From: Oscillospiraceae bacterium
Lineage (GTDB): Bacteria; Bacillota; Clostridia; Oscillospirales; CAG-272
Reading direction: 5' to 3'
Assembly: GCA_015065385.1 (NCBI GenBank)
Contig: SVQK01000095.1
Span: forward strand, 1-48,397
Length of the DNA: 48,397 nt
Every line of letters begins with the position of its first letter. Position 1 is the stretch's first letter. The position numbers and the translations under genes were made by a program. Shown piece by piece: positions 24,228-34,636 of the stretch. The notes under the pieces are model-generated. The model did not search any database and was not told the origin of the DNA. It was given only the letters and a program-made list of their open reading frames with translations.

Positions 24228-25103
24228 ATGACGGAAGAACGGTATTCTTTTCCGGAAGACGGTCGGCGGATCGATCTTCACACCCACACGACCATGTCCG
24301 ACGGCTCTATGACGCCTGCGGAACTGGTAAAGCACGCGAAGGCTTCCGGTTTATCGGCTGTCGCGGTTTCGGACCACGATACGGCGGACGGCGTGAACGA
24401 AGCGGTCCGGACGGGGGAGGAGATCGGGATCGAGGTGATCCCCGCGATCGAGCTGTCCGCTCAATCCGACACGGAAACGCATATCCTCGGCTATTTCATC
24501 GACCCGGATTCTCCCGTGCTGCGGGACGCGGTGGATGAGATCCGGCGGGTGCGGACGGAGCGGATCGAGGAGACCTGCGGCATGCTGCGCGAGCACGGGA
24601 TTTCGGTGACGCTCGACGAAGTAAAGGCGGTCGCGGGAGGTGGGATCCTCTGCCGGGCTCATATCGCGCGGATCATGACGGACAAGGGCTATTCCTCCTC
24701 GCCGAAAGAGGCTTTCGCGGAATGGCTGAACGTCGGACGCCCCTGTTATTCCGAGGCGCAGGCACTGACCGACACCGAAGCCGTCCGTCTGATCCGGTAC
24801 GCGGGCGGTGACGCCTATCTTGCCCATCTCCATCTGACGAAAAAGCCGCCGGAAGTCCTCGACGCCTTTGTGAAAAGACTGGCCGGGGAAGGGCTGAGCG
24901 GAATAGAGGGGTATTACACCGACTACACGCCGGAGATGGAGGCCGAATTCCGCGGACTTGCCCGGAAATACGGGCTGAAAATCTCCGGAGGAACGGATTT
25001 TCACGGCACCTTCAAGCCCCACATCACGATCGGCCGCGGACTCGGTTCGCTGACGATCCCATACGCGGTGCTCGAACAGATGAAAGACAGAGCGCGCGCC
25101 TGA
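24228..25103 (+). CDS. PHP-domain phosphoesterase (RNase AM/TrpH-like)
   Basis: A 291-residue polymerase-and-histidinol-phosphatase-domain protein of the YciV/TrpH group, metal-dependent enzymes acting on 5'-RNA ends or 3',5'-nucleotide bisphosphates. Metal ligands are visible: DLHTHTTMSDG (residues 17-27), SDHDT near 48, the Glu in IPAIELSA near 80, RAHIAR near 142, LAHLH near 206, and GGTDFHG near 256. It follows the LarA-like gene by ten bases. Substrate cannot be told from sequence. Confidence 0.85.
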   Translation: MTEERYSFPEDGRRIDLHTHTTMSDGSMTPAELVKHAKASGLSAVAVSDHDTADGVNEAVRTGEEIGIEVIPAIELSAQSDTETHILGYFIDPDSPVLRDAVDEIRRVRTERIEETCGMLREHGISVTLDEVKAVAGGGILCRAHIARIMTDKGYSSSPKEAFAEWLNVGRPCYSEAQALTDTEAVRLIRYAGGDAYLAHLHLTKKPPEVLDAFVKRLAGEGLSGIEGYYTDYTPEMEAEFRGLARKYGLKISGGTDFHGTFKPHITIGRGLGSLTIPYAVLEQMKDRARA

Positions 25104-25155
25104 CGCACAGCTCTGAACAACCTCCCGAGACGGGAGAAGAAAGGTCGGACGATCA

Positions 25156-26613
25156 ATGAAGAACAAAGCGGATATCGGCATGATCGGAATGGCGGTCATG
25201 GGAGAAAACCTGTCCATGAACATGGAGCGGCACGGCTACACCGTCGCGGTCTATGACATTTGGGACGGCGTTGTGGACAAATTCATGAACGGACGCGGAA
25301 AGGGAAAGAACTTTATCCCGGCGGATTCCTTCGAGGATCTGGTGAGCAAGCTCGAGACGCCCCGCGTGGTCATGATGATGATCCGGGCCGGCGCGCCTGT
25401 GGATGAAACCATCGGAAAGCTCCTGCCCCTGCTCTCTCCCGGTGATATCATCATCGACGGAGGCAACTCCCACTTTCCCGACACCGACCGCCGCTGCAAG
25501 CTGGTTGAGGAGCATGGGATGCTCTACATCGGGACGGGCGTGTCCGGCGGCGCGGAAGGGGCTTATATCGGTCCTTCCATGATGCCCGGCGGTTCTCCCG
25601 AAGCGTGGCCGCGGGTCAAGCCCATCCTTCAGGATATCTGCGCGAAGGTGGACGACGGCTCCCCCTGCTGCGACTGGGTCGGAGAGGGCGGCGCGGGCCA
25701 CTTTGTGAAGATGGTCCACAACGGGATCGAATACGGCGATATGCAGCTGATCTGCGAAGCCTACCAGGTCATGCGGGATTACCTCGGCATGACGGCGGAA
25801 GAAATGCACGCCGTTTTCGCCGACTGGAACGAAGGGGTTCTGGATTCCTACCTCATCGGCATTACGGCGGACATTCTGACGCGGAAGGACGAGGACGGCT
25901 CTCCTCTGCTCGACAAGATTCTCGACACCGCGGGTCAGAAGGGAACCGGCAAGTGGACGGCGATCTCCGCGCTGGACGAAGGGATCCCGCTCACCCTTAT
26001 CGGCGAGGCTGTTTTCGCGCGCTGCCTCTCCGCCGTGAAAGAAGAACGCGTTGCGGCGTCGAAGATCCTCTCCGGTCCGTCGGTCAAATTCGAAGGGGAC
26101 CGGGGTGCGTTCCTTGCGGATCTGAAAAACGCGCTCTACGCCTCGAAGATCGTCTCCTATGCGCAGGGCTATTCCCTCATGCGGCAGGCGGCGGTCACCT
26201 ATGGCTGGAATCTGAATTACGGCGGGATCGCGCTCATGTGGCGGGGCGGCTGCATCATCCGTTCCGTCTTCCTCGGAAAGATCAAGGAGGCGTTCGATCA
26301 GGATCCGGACATCACCAACCTCATGCTCGCCCCCTATTTCAAAGACGCTCTGACGAACGCGGAGGACGGATGGAGACGGGTCGCCGCGGCCGGAATCCTC
26401 GCCGGGATCCCCATGCCCGCCATGACCTCCGCTCTCGCCTATTTCGACGGCTACCGGACGGAAAGACTCCCCGCCAATCTCCTGCAGGCGCAGCGGGATT
26501 ATTTCGGAGCGCACACCTACGAGCGCGTGGACGCCCCAAGAGGCCAGTTTTTCCACACGGACTGGATGAACGGGGAAGTCGGCGACACCGCGTCCACTCA
26601 GTACAACGCCTGA
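25156..26613 (+). CDS. gnd: 6-phosphogluconate dehydrogenase (decarboxylating), probably NAD-type
   Basis: Oxidatively decarboxylates 6-phosphogluconate to ribulose 5-phosphate. The 485-residue protein has the family GMAVMG loop (11-16), IIDGGNSHFPDT near 97, SGGAEGA near 129, and the catalytic GAGHFVKMVHNGIEYGDMQ near 180-198, and it is full length. The second beta-strand ends in YDIW (Asp34) rather than the usual (F/Y)NR(S/T) that binds the NADP 2'-phosphate, so NAD is the likely cofactor. It lies 52 bases after the PHP gene and 38 bases before the sugar kinase. Confidence 0.93.
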   Translation: MKNKADIGMIGMAVMGENLSMNMERHGYTVAVYDIWDGVVDKFMNGRGKGKNFIPADSFEDLVSKLETPRVVMMMIRAGAPVDETIGKLLPLLSPGDIIIDGGNSHFPDTDRRCKLVEEHGMLYIGTGVSGGAEGAYIGPSMMPGGSPEAWPRVKPILQDICAKVDDGSPCCDWVGEGGAGHFVKMVHNGIEYGDMQLICEAYQVMRDYLGMTAEEMHAVFADWNEGVLDSYLIGITADILTRKDEDGSPLLDKILDTAGQKGTGKWTAISALDEGIPLTLIGEAVFARCLSAVKEERVAASKILSGPSVKFEGDRGAFLADLKNALYASKIVSYAQGYSLMRQAAVTYGWNLNYGGIALMWRGGCIIRSVFLGKIKEAFDQDPDITNLMLAPYFKDALTNAEDGWRRVAAAGILAGIPMPAMTSALAYFDGYRTERLPANLLQAQRDYFGAHTYERVDAPRGQFFHTDWMNGEVGDTASTQYNA

Positions 26614-26651
26614 ACAGATTCTGACCGATCATACCAACGGAGGGTTTACAC

Positions 26652-27725
26652 ATGGAATTCAGAAAGAACTGTAAATACGCCATCGTAGTCCCCACTTCCA
26701 TGGGCGTGCGCATCTGCCCCATGAACGGACAGCCGGTGCAGTCGTCCGACACCTTCTTCATGCAGGCTACGAGCGCGGAATCGAACGTCGTTTCCATCGC
26801 GTCCTATCTCGGCATGCGGACCAAGGTGCTGACGACCTTCGTGAAGGACAGCCCGATCGCTGATTTCATCAAGCGCAATCTGAGATCCCGCGGGATCGAA
26901 TACGAAGGCGCGGAGATTGAGCAGGGCGGCCCGTGGGGCTATCGTCATCAGTTCAACATCGGCGACAGCGGCTACGGCTCCCGCGGCCCGAGAGTCGCAA
27001 ACGACCGCGCCGGAGAGGTCGGCCGGACGCTGAACGTAAAGGACTTTGACGTTGATCGGATCTTCGGCGAGGAGGGCGTGCAGATCCTTCATCTCTCCGG
27101 CCTGATCGGCGCGCTGTCCCCGGAGACGTCGGAATTCTGCCTTGCGCTGGCAAGAGCGGCCAAGAAGTACGGCACCAAGGTCTCGTTCGATTTGAACTAC
27201 CGCGCTTCCTTCTGGAAGGGCCGCGAAAAGGAACTGCGTGAAGCGTTCACCGAAATCGCGTCCGCAGCGGATATTCTCGTAGGCAACGAGGAGGACTTCC
27301 AGCTCGCTCTGGGCATTGAGGGACCGGAGGCAGGCGGAAAGGATCTTGCGGCGAAGATCGACAGCTTCAAGGGCATGATCGGCGTGGTGAAGAAGACCTT
27401 CCCGAACGCGGAGGTTTTCGCCACGACCCTCAGACAGGTGGTGAACGTCAACGAGCATATCTGGGGTGCGATCACGCTGTGCGGGGACGAATGGCATATC
27501 GCCGAACCCCGACCGATCCATGTGCTCGACCGGATCGGCGGCGGAGACGGATTTGTCGGCGGCCTGCTCTACGCCATGCTCAAGGGCTGGGAGCCCGAAA
27601 AATGGGTTCAGTTCGGATGGGCGACCGGCGCGCTTGCCACCACCTTCCTCACCGACTACGCGCAGCCGGCGGACGAAGAGCAGGTCTGGTCCGTCTGGGG
27701 CGGCAACGCAAGAGTGAAGAGATAA
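26652..27725 (+). CDS. kdgK: PfkB-family sugar kinase, 2-keto-3-deoxygluconate kinase-like
   Basis: Phosphorylates a sugar or keto-acid with ATP; closest in look to 2-dehydro-3-deoxygluconate kinases. The 357-residue protein has SAESNVVSIASYLG near 40 (substrate lid region), VSFDLNYRASFWKG near 177, VGNEEDF near 213, and the anion-hole/catalytic DRIGGGDGFVGG near 289-300 (GGD instead of the common GAGD). The gene follows gnd, pointing to gluconate or uronate catabolism, but no KDPG aldolase is in the window. AACGGAGGG precedes the ATG. Confidence 0.8.
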   Translation: MEFRKNCKYAIVVPTSMGVRICPMNGQPVQSSDTFFMQATSAESNVVSIASYLGMRTKVLTTFVKDSPIADFIKRNLRSRGIEYEGAEIEQGGPWGYRHQFNIGDSGYGSRGPRVANDRAGEVGRTLNVKDFDVDRIFGEEGVQILHLSGLIGALSPETSEFCLALARAAKKYGTKVSFDLNYRASFWKGREKELREAFTEIASAADILVGNEEDFQLALGIEGPEAGGKDLAAKIDSFKGMIGVVKKTFPNAEVFATTLRQVVNVNEHIWGAITLCGDEWHIAEPRPIHVLDRIGGGDGFVGGLLYAMLKGWEPEKWVQFGWATGALATTFLTDYAQPADEEQVWSVWGGNARVKR

Positions 27726-27785
27726 GGCGTTTGACGACCTGCGCATAAGCATTTGCCGAACAACCGTCTTTTACTGCTCATTCTT

Positions 27786-28727
27786 ATGGAATATCTGCTG
27801 CTATTCGGCGCGTGTACGTTTTTCTCCCTCCAGTTCGTCTTTCAAAAGCTCTTTGAACGGCGGGCACGGGAGGGTGTCGCGGTCTGTCTTTGGAATATCG
27901 CCGTTTCCGGTGCGGTCGCGGTTCTGTTTCTCATAGCCAAATCCGGCCTTCCGGAGGATATGAACGGCACATCCTTTCTGATTGCGGCTCTGTATGCTGC
28001 TTCCGGGCTGATCTGTTCGGTAGCCTCGATCTCCGCCATGAACTGCGGTTCCGTGGCGGGGGTCGGGATCTTCTGTCTGGCTGGGGGAATGATCCTGCCG
28101 TTTCTATACGGCGTCTTCGCCCTTTCCGAATCCTCCGGTCTGTTCAAATGGCTCGGAATGCTGCTTTTGACCGTCTCCCTGTTCCCGGCCGTGATGACGA
28201 AGAACGGAGAGGAGCGGACGGGAAAACGGCTTCGGTACGCAGTCCTTTGTTCCGCAGTTTTTCTGACAAACGGACTGGTGAGTATCTTTTCCAAAATGCA
28301 TCAGATCTCCCCCCGCGCAGTGGACGAGGACTCCTTCGTGCTGACGGGGGCCCTTCTTCGGTGCGGCGCGGCAGTTCTTTTGATGCTTTTCCTCGCGGCA
28401 GCCTCGAATCGGAAGCGCGGAACGCGGCCTTTCCGGGAGATGTTTATCGAAATCGGGCGGGAGCCGATGACGCGCCGCCTGTTTCTTGTACTGCTTCTGT
28501 CCGCGGCTGCCTATTCGGTGATGAACACCCTCGGAAATCTTCTGTCCCTCAGATGTATGAACCTGATGGAGGCGTCCGTTCAGTTCCCGCTGCTCTCGGC
28601 GACGGTGACGGTGCTGACGGCACTCTTCGGAGCGGTCTTTTTCCGGGAAAAGCTCCGCGCCGGGACGATCGTCTCCCTTTTGCTGACGGTGGCCGGAGCC
28701 GTCCTCGTCGCCGTGCAGCCATTCTAA
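27786..28727 (+). CDS. DMT-superfamily (EamA-like) transporter
   Basis: A 313-residue integral membrane protein with about ten hydrophobic segments in two similar halves, the fold of drug/metabolite transporters. The N-terminal MEYLLLFGACTFFSLQFVFQK and the C-terminal FFREKLRAGTIVSLLLTVAGAVLVA segment match EamA repeats. ATG 27786 is chosen although its SD is weak; a TTG at 27753 would add 11 residues. It sits 60 bases after the sugar kinase and 39 before the NAT-like gene, so it may carry a metabolite of this cluster. Substrate unknown. Confidence 0.78.
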   Translation: MEYLLLFGACTFFSLQFVFQKLFERRAREGVAVCLWNIAVSGAVAVLFLIAKSGLPEDMNGTSFLIAALYAASGLICSVASISAMNCGSVAGVGIFCLAGGMILPFLYGVFALSESSGLFKWLGMLLLTVSLFPAVMTKNGEERTGKRLRYAVLCSAVFLTNGLVSIFSKMHQISPRAVDEDSFVLTGALLRCGAAVLLMLFLAAASNRKRGTRPFREMFIEIGREPMTRRLFLVLLLSAAAYSVMNTLGNLLSLRCMNLMEASVQFPLLSATVTVLTALFGAVFFREKLRAGTIVSLLLTVAGAVLVAVQPF

Positions 28728-28766
28728 CCCCGACGAATCGGATCGATTCAATCAACGGAGACAACA

Positions 28767-29669
28767 ATGGAAAACAGGAAAAACTGGCTGACGGATCCGG
28801 TAAACGGAAACGGACTCTCCGCGTTTGCCGCATCGATCGGACTTCCGGACAGCTATCTCAAAGCGGCGGAGCCCGTCGCGCAGATCCTCGCCGAACGCTG
28901 CCCTGATCCTCTCGAGTCCTTCGCCGAAGATCCCGGAAACACCGCGTTCATCCGCACAGCCGCGGGTGAGCTCGGGGAGGAGCCGGATCTCGTTATGCTC
29001 GCGGGCGGGCTTCTGCTCGGTCTCAACGCCCACAAGCTCTATCGGGAACGAGGGATCGACGACGGAATATACACCGCCTCCATGCGGGAGCTGACCGTCT
29101 GGTCGAAAACCTGCGAACGGGAGCGCGGACACATCGGCTTTTACGAATGGGGCTGGTTTGTCAACTTTCTCGACGCCTCCATCGTGCGGCTCGGGCGGCT
29201 GGAATTCCATGAAGTCCGGTTCCGCGACGGCCTGACTTGGGAAAAGAACGGGTTCACGGTGAAGGGCGGCGACCTCGTGATCAACATGCACATTCCGGAG
29301 GACGGCCCGCTCGATCCGGAGGCAGTTCAGGAGTCGTTCCGGCGGGCTTACCGCTACTTCGGGCGGACCGGTCCCGCGTTCTTTGTGTGCGATTCGTGGC
29401 TCCTCTGGCCTGGCAACTACGACTTCCTCGGAGAGGATTCCCGGATCCGCGCGTTTATGGACAACTTCCACATCCTCGCGCGGCACGACGTGAAAAACTG
29501 CGGGGATCTCTGGCGCGTCTTCGGTCATCGGGATTCATGGGATCCCGCGGGACTTCCGCGGAATACGGAGCTTCAGCGAAGAATGGCGGACTATCTTGCA
29601 AAAAACGGAAACGTCACGGGGAGCGGCTACGGCGTGTTCCTGTTTGACGGAGAAAGGATCAACCCATGA
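28767..29669 (+). CDS. NAT_N/GNAT_C-type acyltransferase-domain protein (DUF5596-like)
   Basis: A 300-residue cytoplasmic protein resembling Firmicutes proteins annotated as acyltransferase-domain or DUF5596. A helical N-terminal half is followed by a beta-rich half (FYEWGWFVNFLDAS, RLGRLEFHEVRF, VINMHIPEDGPLD near 170-183, DSWLLWP near 211). The His-rich INMHIPEDGPL block and SWLLWP are the most family-like parts. Function is not established. Its TGA overlaps the ATG of the dehydrogenase gene, so they are made together. GGAGACAACA precedes the ATG. Confidence 0.6.
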   Translation: MENRKNWLTDPVNGNGLSAFAASIGLPDSYLKAAEPVAQILAERCPDPLESFAEDPGNTAFIRTAAGELGEEPDLVMLAGGLLLGLNAHKLYRERGIDDGIYTASMRELTVWSKTCERERGHIGFYEWGWFVNFLDASIVRLGRLEFHEVRFRDGLTWEKNGFTVKGGDLVINMHIPEDGPLDPEAVQESFRRAYRYFGRTGPAFFVCDSWLLWPGNYDFLGEDSRIRAFMDNFHILARHDVKNCGDLWRVFGHRDSWDPAGLPRNTELQRRMADYLAKNGNVTGSGYGVFLFDGERINP

Positions 29670-30625
29670 AAATCGTGATTACGGACGGATTTGCGGTCAA
29701 TCCGGGGGATCTGTCCTGGGAATGGCTGGAGCAGTTCGGCAACGTGGCGGTGTATGATAAGCTTTCCGACGCAGCGGCCCCCGCCCGGATCGGTAACGCC
29801 GAAATCGTCTTCACCAACCGGGTCCGGATCGGCGAGGCGGTTTTGAAGAACTGCTCGAATCTGCGCTATGTGTCCGCGCTCGGGACAGGGTACGACATGA
29901 TCGATGTCAAGGCGTGCCGGGAAAAGGGGATCGAGATATGCAACGTTCCCGGATATTCCACGGATTCGGTTGCTCAGGTCGCGTTCTCCCTGCTTCTCGC
30001 CAACGCCTTTGATCTGGCTGGATATGCGCAGATGGTCAGGGACGGGAACTGGACCGGTATACCGGGATTCCATTACGAGCTGACCCGTTTCACGGAGCTG
30101 GCCGGAAAGACCGCGGGCGTGTACGGATGCGGCGCGATCGGAAAGAAGTTCGCCGCGATATGTCTGGCTTTCGGAATGCGCGTCCTTGCCACAAGGAGAT
30201 CGAAAACCGAAGGGAAAGAGGAGGGGATCCTTTATGTAACGCCGGAAGAACTGCTTGCGCAGAGCGATTTCCTCTCCATTCACTGCCCCCTGACCGACGA
30301 GACGCGCGGCATGGTGAACAAGGACTTTCTCGAAAAAATGAAGGACGGGGCGGTGCTGATCAACACCTCGCGCGGAGCCGTTCTGAATGAAGCGGACGTT
30401 GCGGATGCGCTCCGATCCGGAAAGCTCTCCGGAGCCGGGATGGACGTGCTGGCAAAGGAGCCCGCCGACCCGAGCAATCCGCTCCTGACCGCTCCGCACT
30501 GCATCATTACGCCTCACTGCGCGTGGACTTCGAAAGAAGCGCGGCTCAGGCTGATGGACATTTTGGAAAAGAACCTCCGCTCCTTTGTGGAAACCGGCGT
30601 CGGGATCAACCGCGTGGGAGTCTGA
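29666..30625 (+). CDS. D-2-hydroxyacid dehydrogenase (glyoxylate/hydroxypyruvate reductase type)
   Basis: A 319-residue D-isomer 2-hydroxyacid dehydrogenase. The nucleotide loop is G154-C-G-A-I-G159 and strand beta-2 ends in ATRRSK (Arg177, Arg178) instead of an acidic residue, which favours NADPH. Catalytic residues are Arg in NTSRGAVLN, Glu in LAKEPAD, and His in TPHCAWTS. Likely reduces a 2-keto acid such as hydroxypyruvate or glyoxylate, or a 2-keto sugar acid in this neighbourhood. It is the last gene before a bidirectional terminator. Confidence 0.88.
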   Translation: MKIVITDGFAVNPGDLSWEWLEQFGNVAVYDKLSDAAAPARIGNAEIVFTNRVRIGEAVLKNCSNLRYVSALGTGYDMIDVKACREKGIEICNVPGYSTDSVAQVAFSLLLANAFDLAGYAQMVRDGNWTGIPGFHYELTRFTELAGKTAGVYGCGAIGKKFAAICLAFGMRVLATRRSKTEGKEEGILYVTPEELLAQSDFLSIHCPLTDETRGMVNKDFLEKMKDGAVLINTSRGAVLNEADVADALRSGKLSGAGMDVLAKEPADPSNPLLTAPHCIITPHCAWTSKEARLRLMDILEKNLRSFVETGVGINRVGV

Positions 30626-30657
30626 AGGTTTGAAAGGCAGTCCTATCTGCATCATAC

Positions 30658-30698
30658 AAAAAACAGGACGGGAGTCACACAGCTTTCGTCCTGTTTTG
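30658..30698 (+). terminator. Bidirectional terminator
   Basis: AAAAACAGGACG (about 30659-30670) pairs with CGTCCTGTTTT (30687-30697); T-rich flanks lie on both strands. It separates the plus-strand dehydrogenase operon from the minus-strand FkbM gene. Confidence 0.85.
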
Positions 30699-30713
30699 TC
30701 GTCGTTGGTATTG

Positions 30714-31776
30714 TCAAGGCCGCACCGCCCAGAGTGTCAGGTCCCACATTGGAACGCACAGTACGCGGCGGAGAAAGAATCGGTGCTCCGGCAGAAGCGA
30801 ACGGATCCTGAGCGGAAGGAGCCACAGATCATCCGTCCTGTGATATAAAGAGACGGCCATGGACGGCAAATCCCGGCGGATCACCGCTTCACCCCCGGAC
30901 AGAACCAACTCTTCCGCCCCCTCCACATCCAGCTTGATGAAATCAGCCGGAGTATCCCGCAAGAGAGAGTCGAGCGTCATGGAGGGAAGCTGCACGATCC
31001 GTCTCCGTCTGGACCGCCCGTCCGCGCCCGATCCGCGGCTGCCTCCGTTCGAGAAGGAAACCGTTCCGTCCGCGTCCCAGAGAACCGCGTGAACGGGGAG
31101 GATCCGGCATCGTTTTTCCTCCTCGGCATAGGCCGCCAGCTTTCCGAGATTATGGGAATCCGCCTCCACGGCGAGGATGCTTTCGGGATGAAGCGTATCC
31201 GCGATCTGACGCGCCGTATCTCCGCGAAACGCCCCTCCGTCCACGGCACAGCGGATGTTCGCGCCGCGCAGAAGGCTGGCACAGGTAACGTCAAAGGACT
31301 CAGTGTCGGAAATAAACCGAAGCTGTCCGGTTAATCGGAAGGAAACCGCGTCGTCGAAAAGCGTTCGGGATCGCTCGTCGCAGAACAGAGAGCGGGCATG
31401 TTCGAGCTTATCCCGATGCCCGGCGGCGTACCGGCTGTCGAAAAGCTCCCCTCCGTAGAGCGGAACCTCCGGAATGATGAGGCTGTGGCGGCTGTCCAGC
31501 TCCAGGATCCGTTCAATCACCTCGGGCCGGTCGGTACCGAACGCAAGAAGCACGACGAAATCCTCGCCGCACCGTTCCCGCACCTCGGCAAGACTCAGAA
31601 CGGGAAATCCCCGAAAAAACCTGTTCCGTACAAATCCGTCGGACGCAAACACTCCGGCGATCCGGATGCCGAACCGCTCCGCCGAGTCGAGGATCTTGTC
31701 AGCTCCGTTTCCCGTCCCATACAGCCAGATCGGACGTTTTTCCTCTGTCAGCATATCCCAGAGGGACGGAGGGAAC

Positions 31777-31784
<8 letters not shown>
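30714..31784 (-). CDS. FkbM-family methyltransferase with N-terminal nucleotide-binding-like domain
   Basis: A 356-residue protein. The N-terminal third (RPIWLYGTGNGADKIL, IAGVFASDG, FRGFPVLSL) looks like the small Rossmann domain found ahead of FkbM or acyltransferase domains. The C-terminal part is an FkbM SAM-dependent methyltransferase: CAVDGGAFRGDTARQI near 182 (SAM loop), ILAVEAD near 207, and FIKLDVEGAEELVLSGG near 288, the family signature. Such enzymes O-methylate sugars or natural products. Start 31784 overlaps the upstream amidohydrolase end by eight bases, so the two are co-translated. Substrate unknown. Confidence 0.82.
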
Positions 31785-33017
<1,233 letters not shown>

Positions 33018-33033
33018 GATCCCCGGAAAGATC

Positions 33034-33061
33034 AAAAGAGAGGCGCGAACCTCTCTTTTTT
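33034..33061 (+). terminator. Bidirectional terminator
   Basis: AAAAGAGAGG (33034-33043) and CCTCTCTTTT (33050-33059) pair around CGCGAA, with T-runs on both strands. It ends the HIT gene and the convergent aspartokinase gene. Confidence 0.9.
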
Positions 33062-33109
33062 CATGCGTAAACTCGGGTGAGGGGAACAGTGAGGACCGCT
33101 TCGTGAGGT

Positions 33110-34441
33110 TCAGGAGACAAATTCCGCGTAAATGGCGCGCATGGCCTTTTCAAAATCCGCTTCGTCCACACCGATGATGATATTCAGCTCGGAGGATCCC
33201 TGGTCGATCATGCGGATGTTGATCCCGGCGTCCGCCACAGCCTTGAAGACGCGGACTGCGGTTCCCTTGGATTTTACCATGCCGCGTCCGACCACGGCAA
33301 TGAGGGCGAGTCCCTCTTCCACGGACACCGCGTCCGGCTCCACCATGGCGCAGATCCGGTTGATGATCCGGTCACGGCTCCCGGCCAATTCCGCGCGGTT
33401 CAGCACCACGCTCATGGTGTCGATGCCGGAGGGAAGGTGTTCGAAGGAGATGTTCTCCTTTTCGATGGCCTCGAGGACCTTCCGCCCGAAGCCCTTTTCC
33501 GCGTTCATCATCGCCTTCTCGATCGTGATGACGCAGAAGCCCTTCTTTCCCGCGATCCCGGTGATGATGCTCGAAGGATCGTAGCTGTCCGTATGGGAAA
33601 GAATGATCGTCCCCGGATCTTCCGGAGCGTTGGTATTGCGGATGTTGATCGGGATCCCGGCAAAACGAACGGGGAAGATGGCGTCCTCGTGCAGAACGGT
33701 CGCGCCCATATAGGAAAGCTCTCTGAGCTCGCGGTAGGTGATGAAGGAGATCCCCTGCGGATGATCCACGATCCGGGGATCGGCCATCAAAAAACCGCTC
33801 ACGTCTGTCCAGTTCTCGTACAGATCGGCCTCTGCCGCCCGGGCCACGATGGAACCTGTGACGTCGCTTCCGCCGCGGGAGAACGTGCGGATGGTCCCGT
33901 TGGGCATGGATCCGTAGAAGCCCGGAATCACGCCGTTTTCGTGCTTTTTCAGCTCTTCGGAGAGCAGGGTGTTGGTGGTCTCGGAGTCGAAGGTTCCGTC
34001 GTCGAAGAACTTGACGAATCGGGCGGGATCGATGAAATCGTATTTCAGATACGCCGCAAGCACCAGCCCGTTCAGGTATTCGCCCCGGCTCGCCGCGTAG
34101 TCCCGTCCTGCGGAATGGGCGATCGCCCAGCGGATGTGGGTGTACTCCTCAGTCAGATCCAATTCGATCCCAAGGCCACGGATAATGTCGTTATACCGCT
34201 CCTCGATCTTCGAGAACACCTCGGCGAGATCCCCGCCCGCCGCCGAAACGTTGTAGCATTCGTACAGCATGTCGGTGACTTTGGTATCCCCGGAGAAACG
34301 CTTGCCGGGAGCGGAGGGAACGACAAAAACGCGCGTAGGATCGGCGCGGATGATATCGCCCACTTTCTTCACATGTTCGGCGTCGGCCAGTGAACTGCCG
34401 CCGAATTTTACAACCTTGATATGAAACGTATGAAAATTCAC
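33110..34441 (-). CDS. lysC: Aspartate kinase, monofunctional with ACT domains
   Basis: Phosphorylates aspartate, the first step to lysine, threonine and methionine. The 443-residue protein has KVVKFGGSSLAD at the start, VVPSAPGKRF near 40, SRGEYLNG near 115, TFSRGGSDVTGS near 188, and two C-terminal ACT-type regulatory domains (GIAGKKGFCVITI near 280, IAVVGRGM near 370, INIRMIDQGSSELNIIIGV near 405). No homoserine dehydrogenase is fused. GTG 34441 is chosen: AGAGG lies upstream and the N-terminus fits the family, while an earlier GTG at 34492 adds 17 poorly fitting residues. Confidence 0.92.
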   Translation of the reverse strand: MNFHTFHIKVVKFGGSSLADAEHVKKVGDIIRADPTRVFVVPSAPGKRFSGDTKVTDMLYECYNVSAAGGDLAEVFSKIEERYNDIIRGLGIELDLTEEYTHIRWAIAHSAGRDYAASRGEYLNGLVLAAYLKYDFIDPARFVKFFDDGTFDSETTNTLLSEELKKHENGVIPGFYGSMPNGTIRTFSRGGSDVTGSIVARAAEADLYENWTDVSGFLMADPRIVDHPQGISFITYRELRELSYMGATVLHEDAIFPVRFAGIPINIRNTNAPEDPGTIILSHTDSYDPSSIITGIAGKKGFCVITIEKAMMNAEKGFGRKVLEAIEKENISFEHLPSGIDTMSVVLNRAELAGSRDRIINRICAMVEPDAVSVEEGLALIAVVGRGMVKSKGTAVRVFKAVADAGINIRMIDQGSSELNIIIGVDEADFEKAMRAIYAEFVS

Positions 34442-34503
34442 TGTTTTGACCTCTGTGTTTCTGTGCCTTGATTCCGCGGCGACGGGCTGCACCGCCCCTA
34501 TAC

Positions 34504-34532
34504 ATTATAGAGAAACGCGCGCTTTTTGTCAA
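34504..34532 (-). promoter_or_regulatory. Consensus promoter of the aspartokinase gene
   Basis: Minus-strand TTGACA (34527-34532), 17-base spacer, TATAAT (34504-34509): perfect sigma-A hexamers. It is divergent from the DUF1015 promoter 32 bases away. Confidence 0.9.
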
Positions 34533-34564
34533 TAGAAAGCGGAGCGTATTTCTGTACAAACTTC

Positions 34565-34593
34565 TTGACAGAAACCCGCCCTTCATGTATAAT
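34565..34593 (+). promoter_or_regulatory. Consensus promoter of the DUF1015 gene
   Basis: TTGACA (34565-34570), 17-base spacer, TATAAT (34588-34593): perfect hexamers 43 bases before the start codon. Confidence 0.9.
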
Positions 34594-34636
34594 TAGTTGA
34601 AATTCCCCCGTACCGTCCGAAAGGAACTGCACACAC

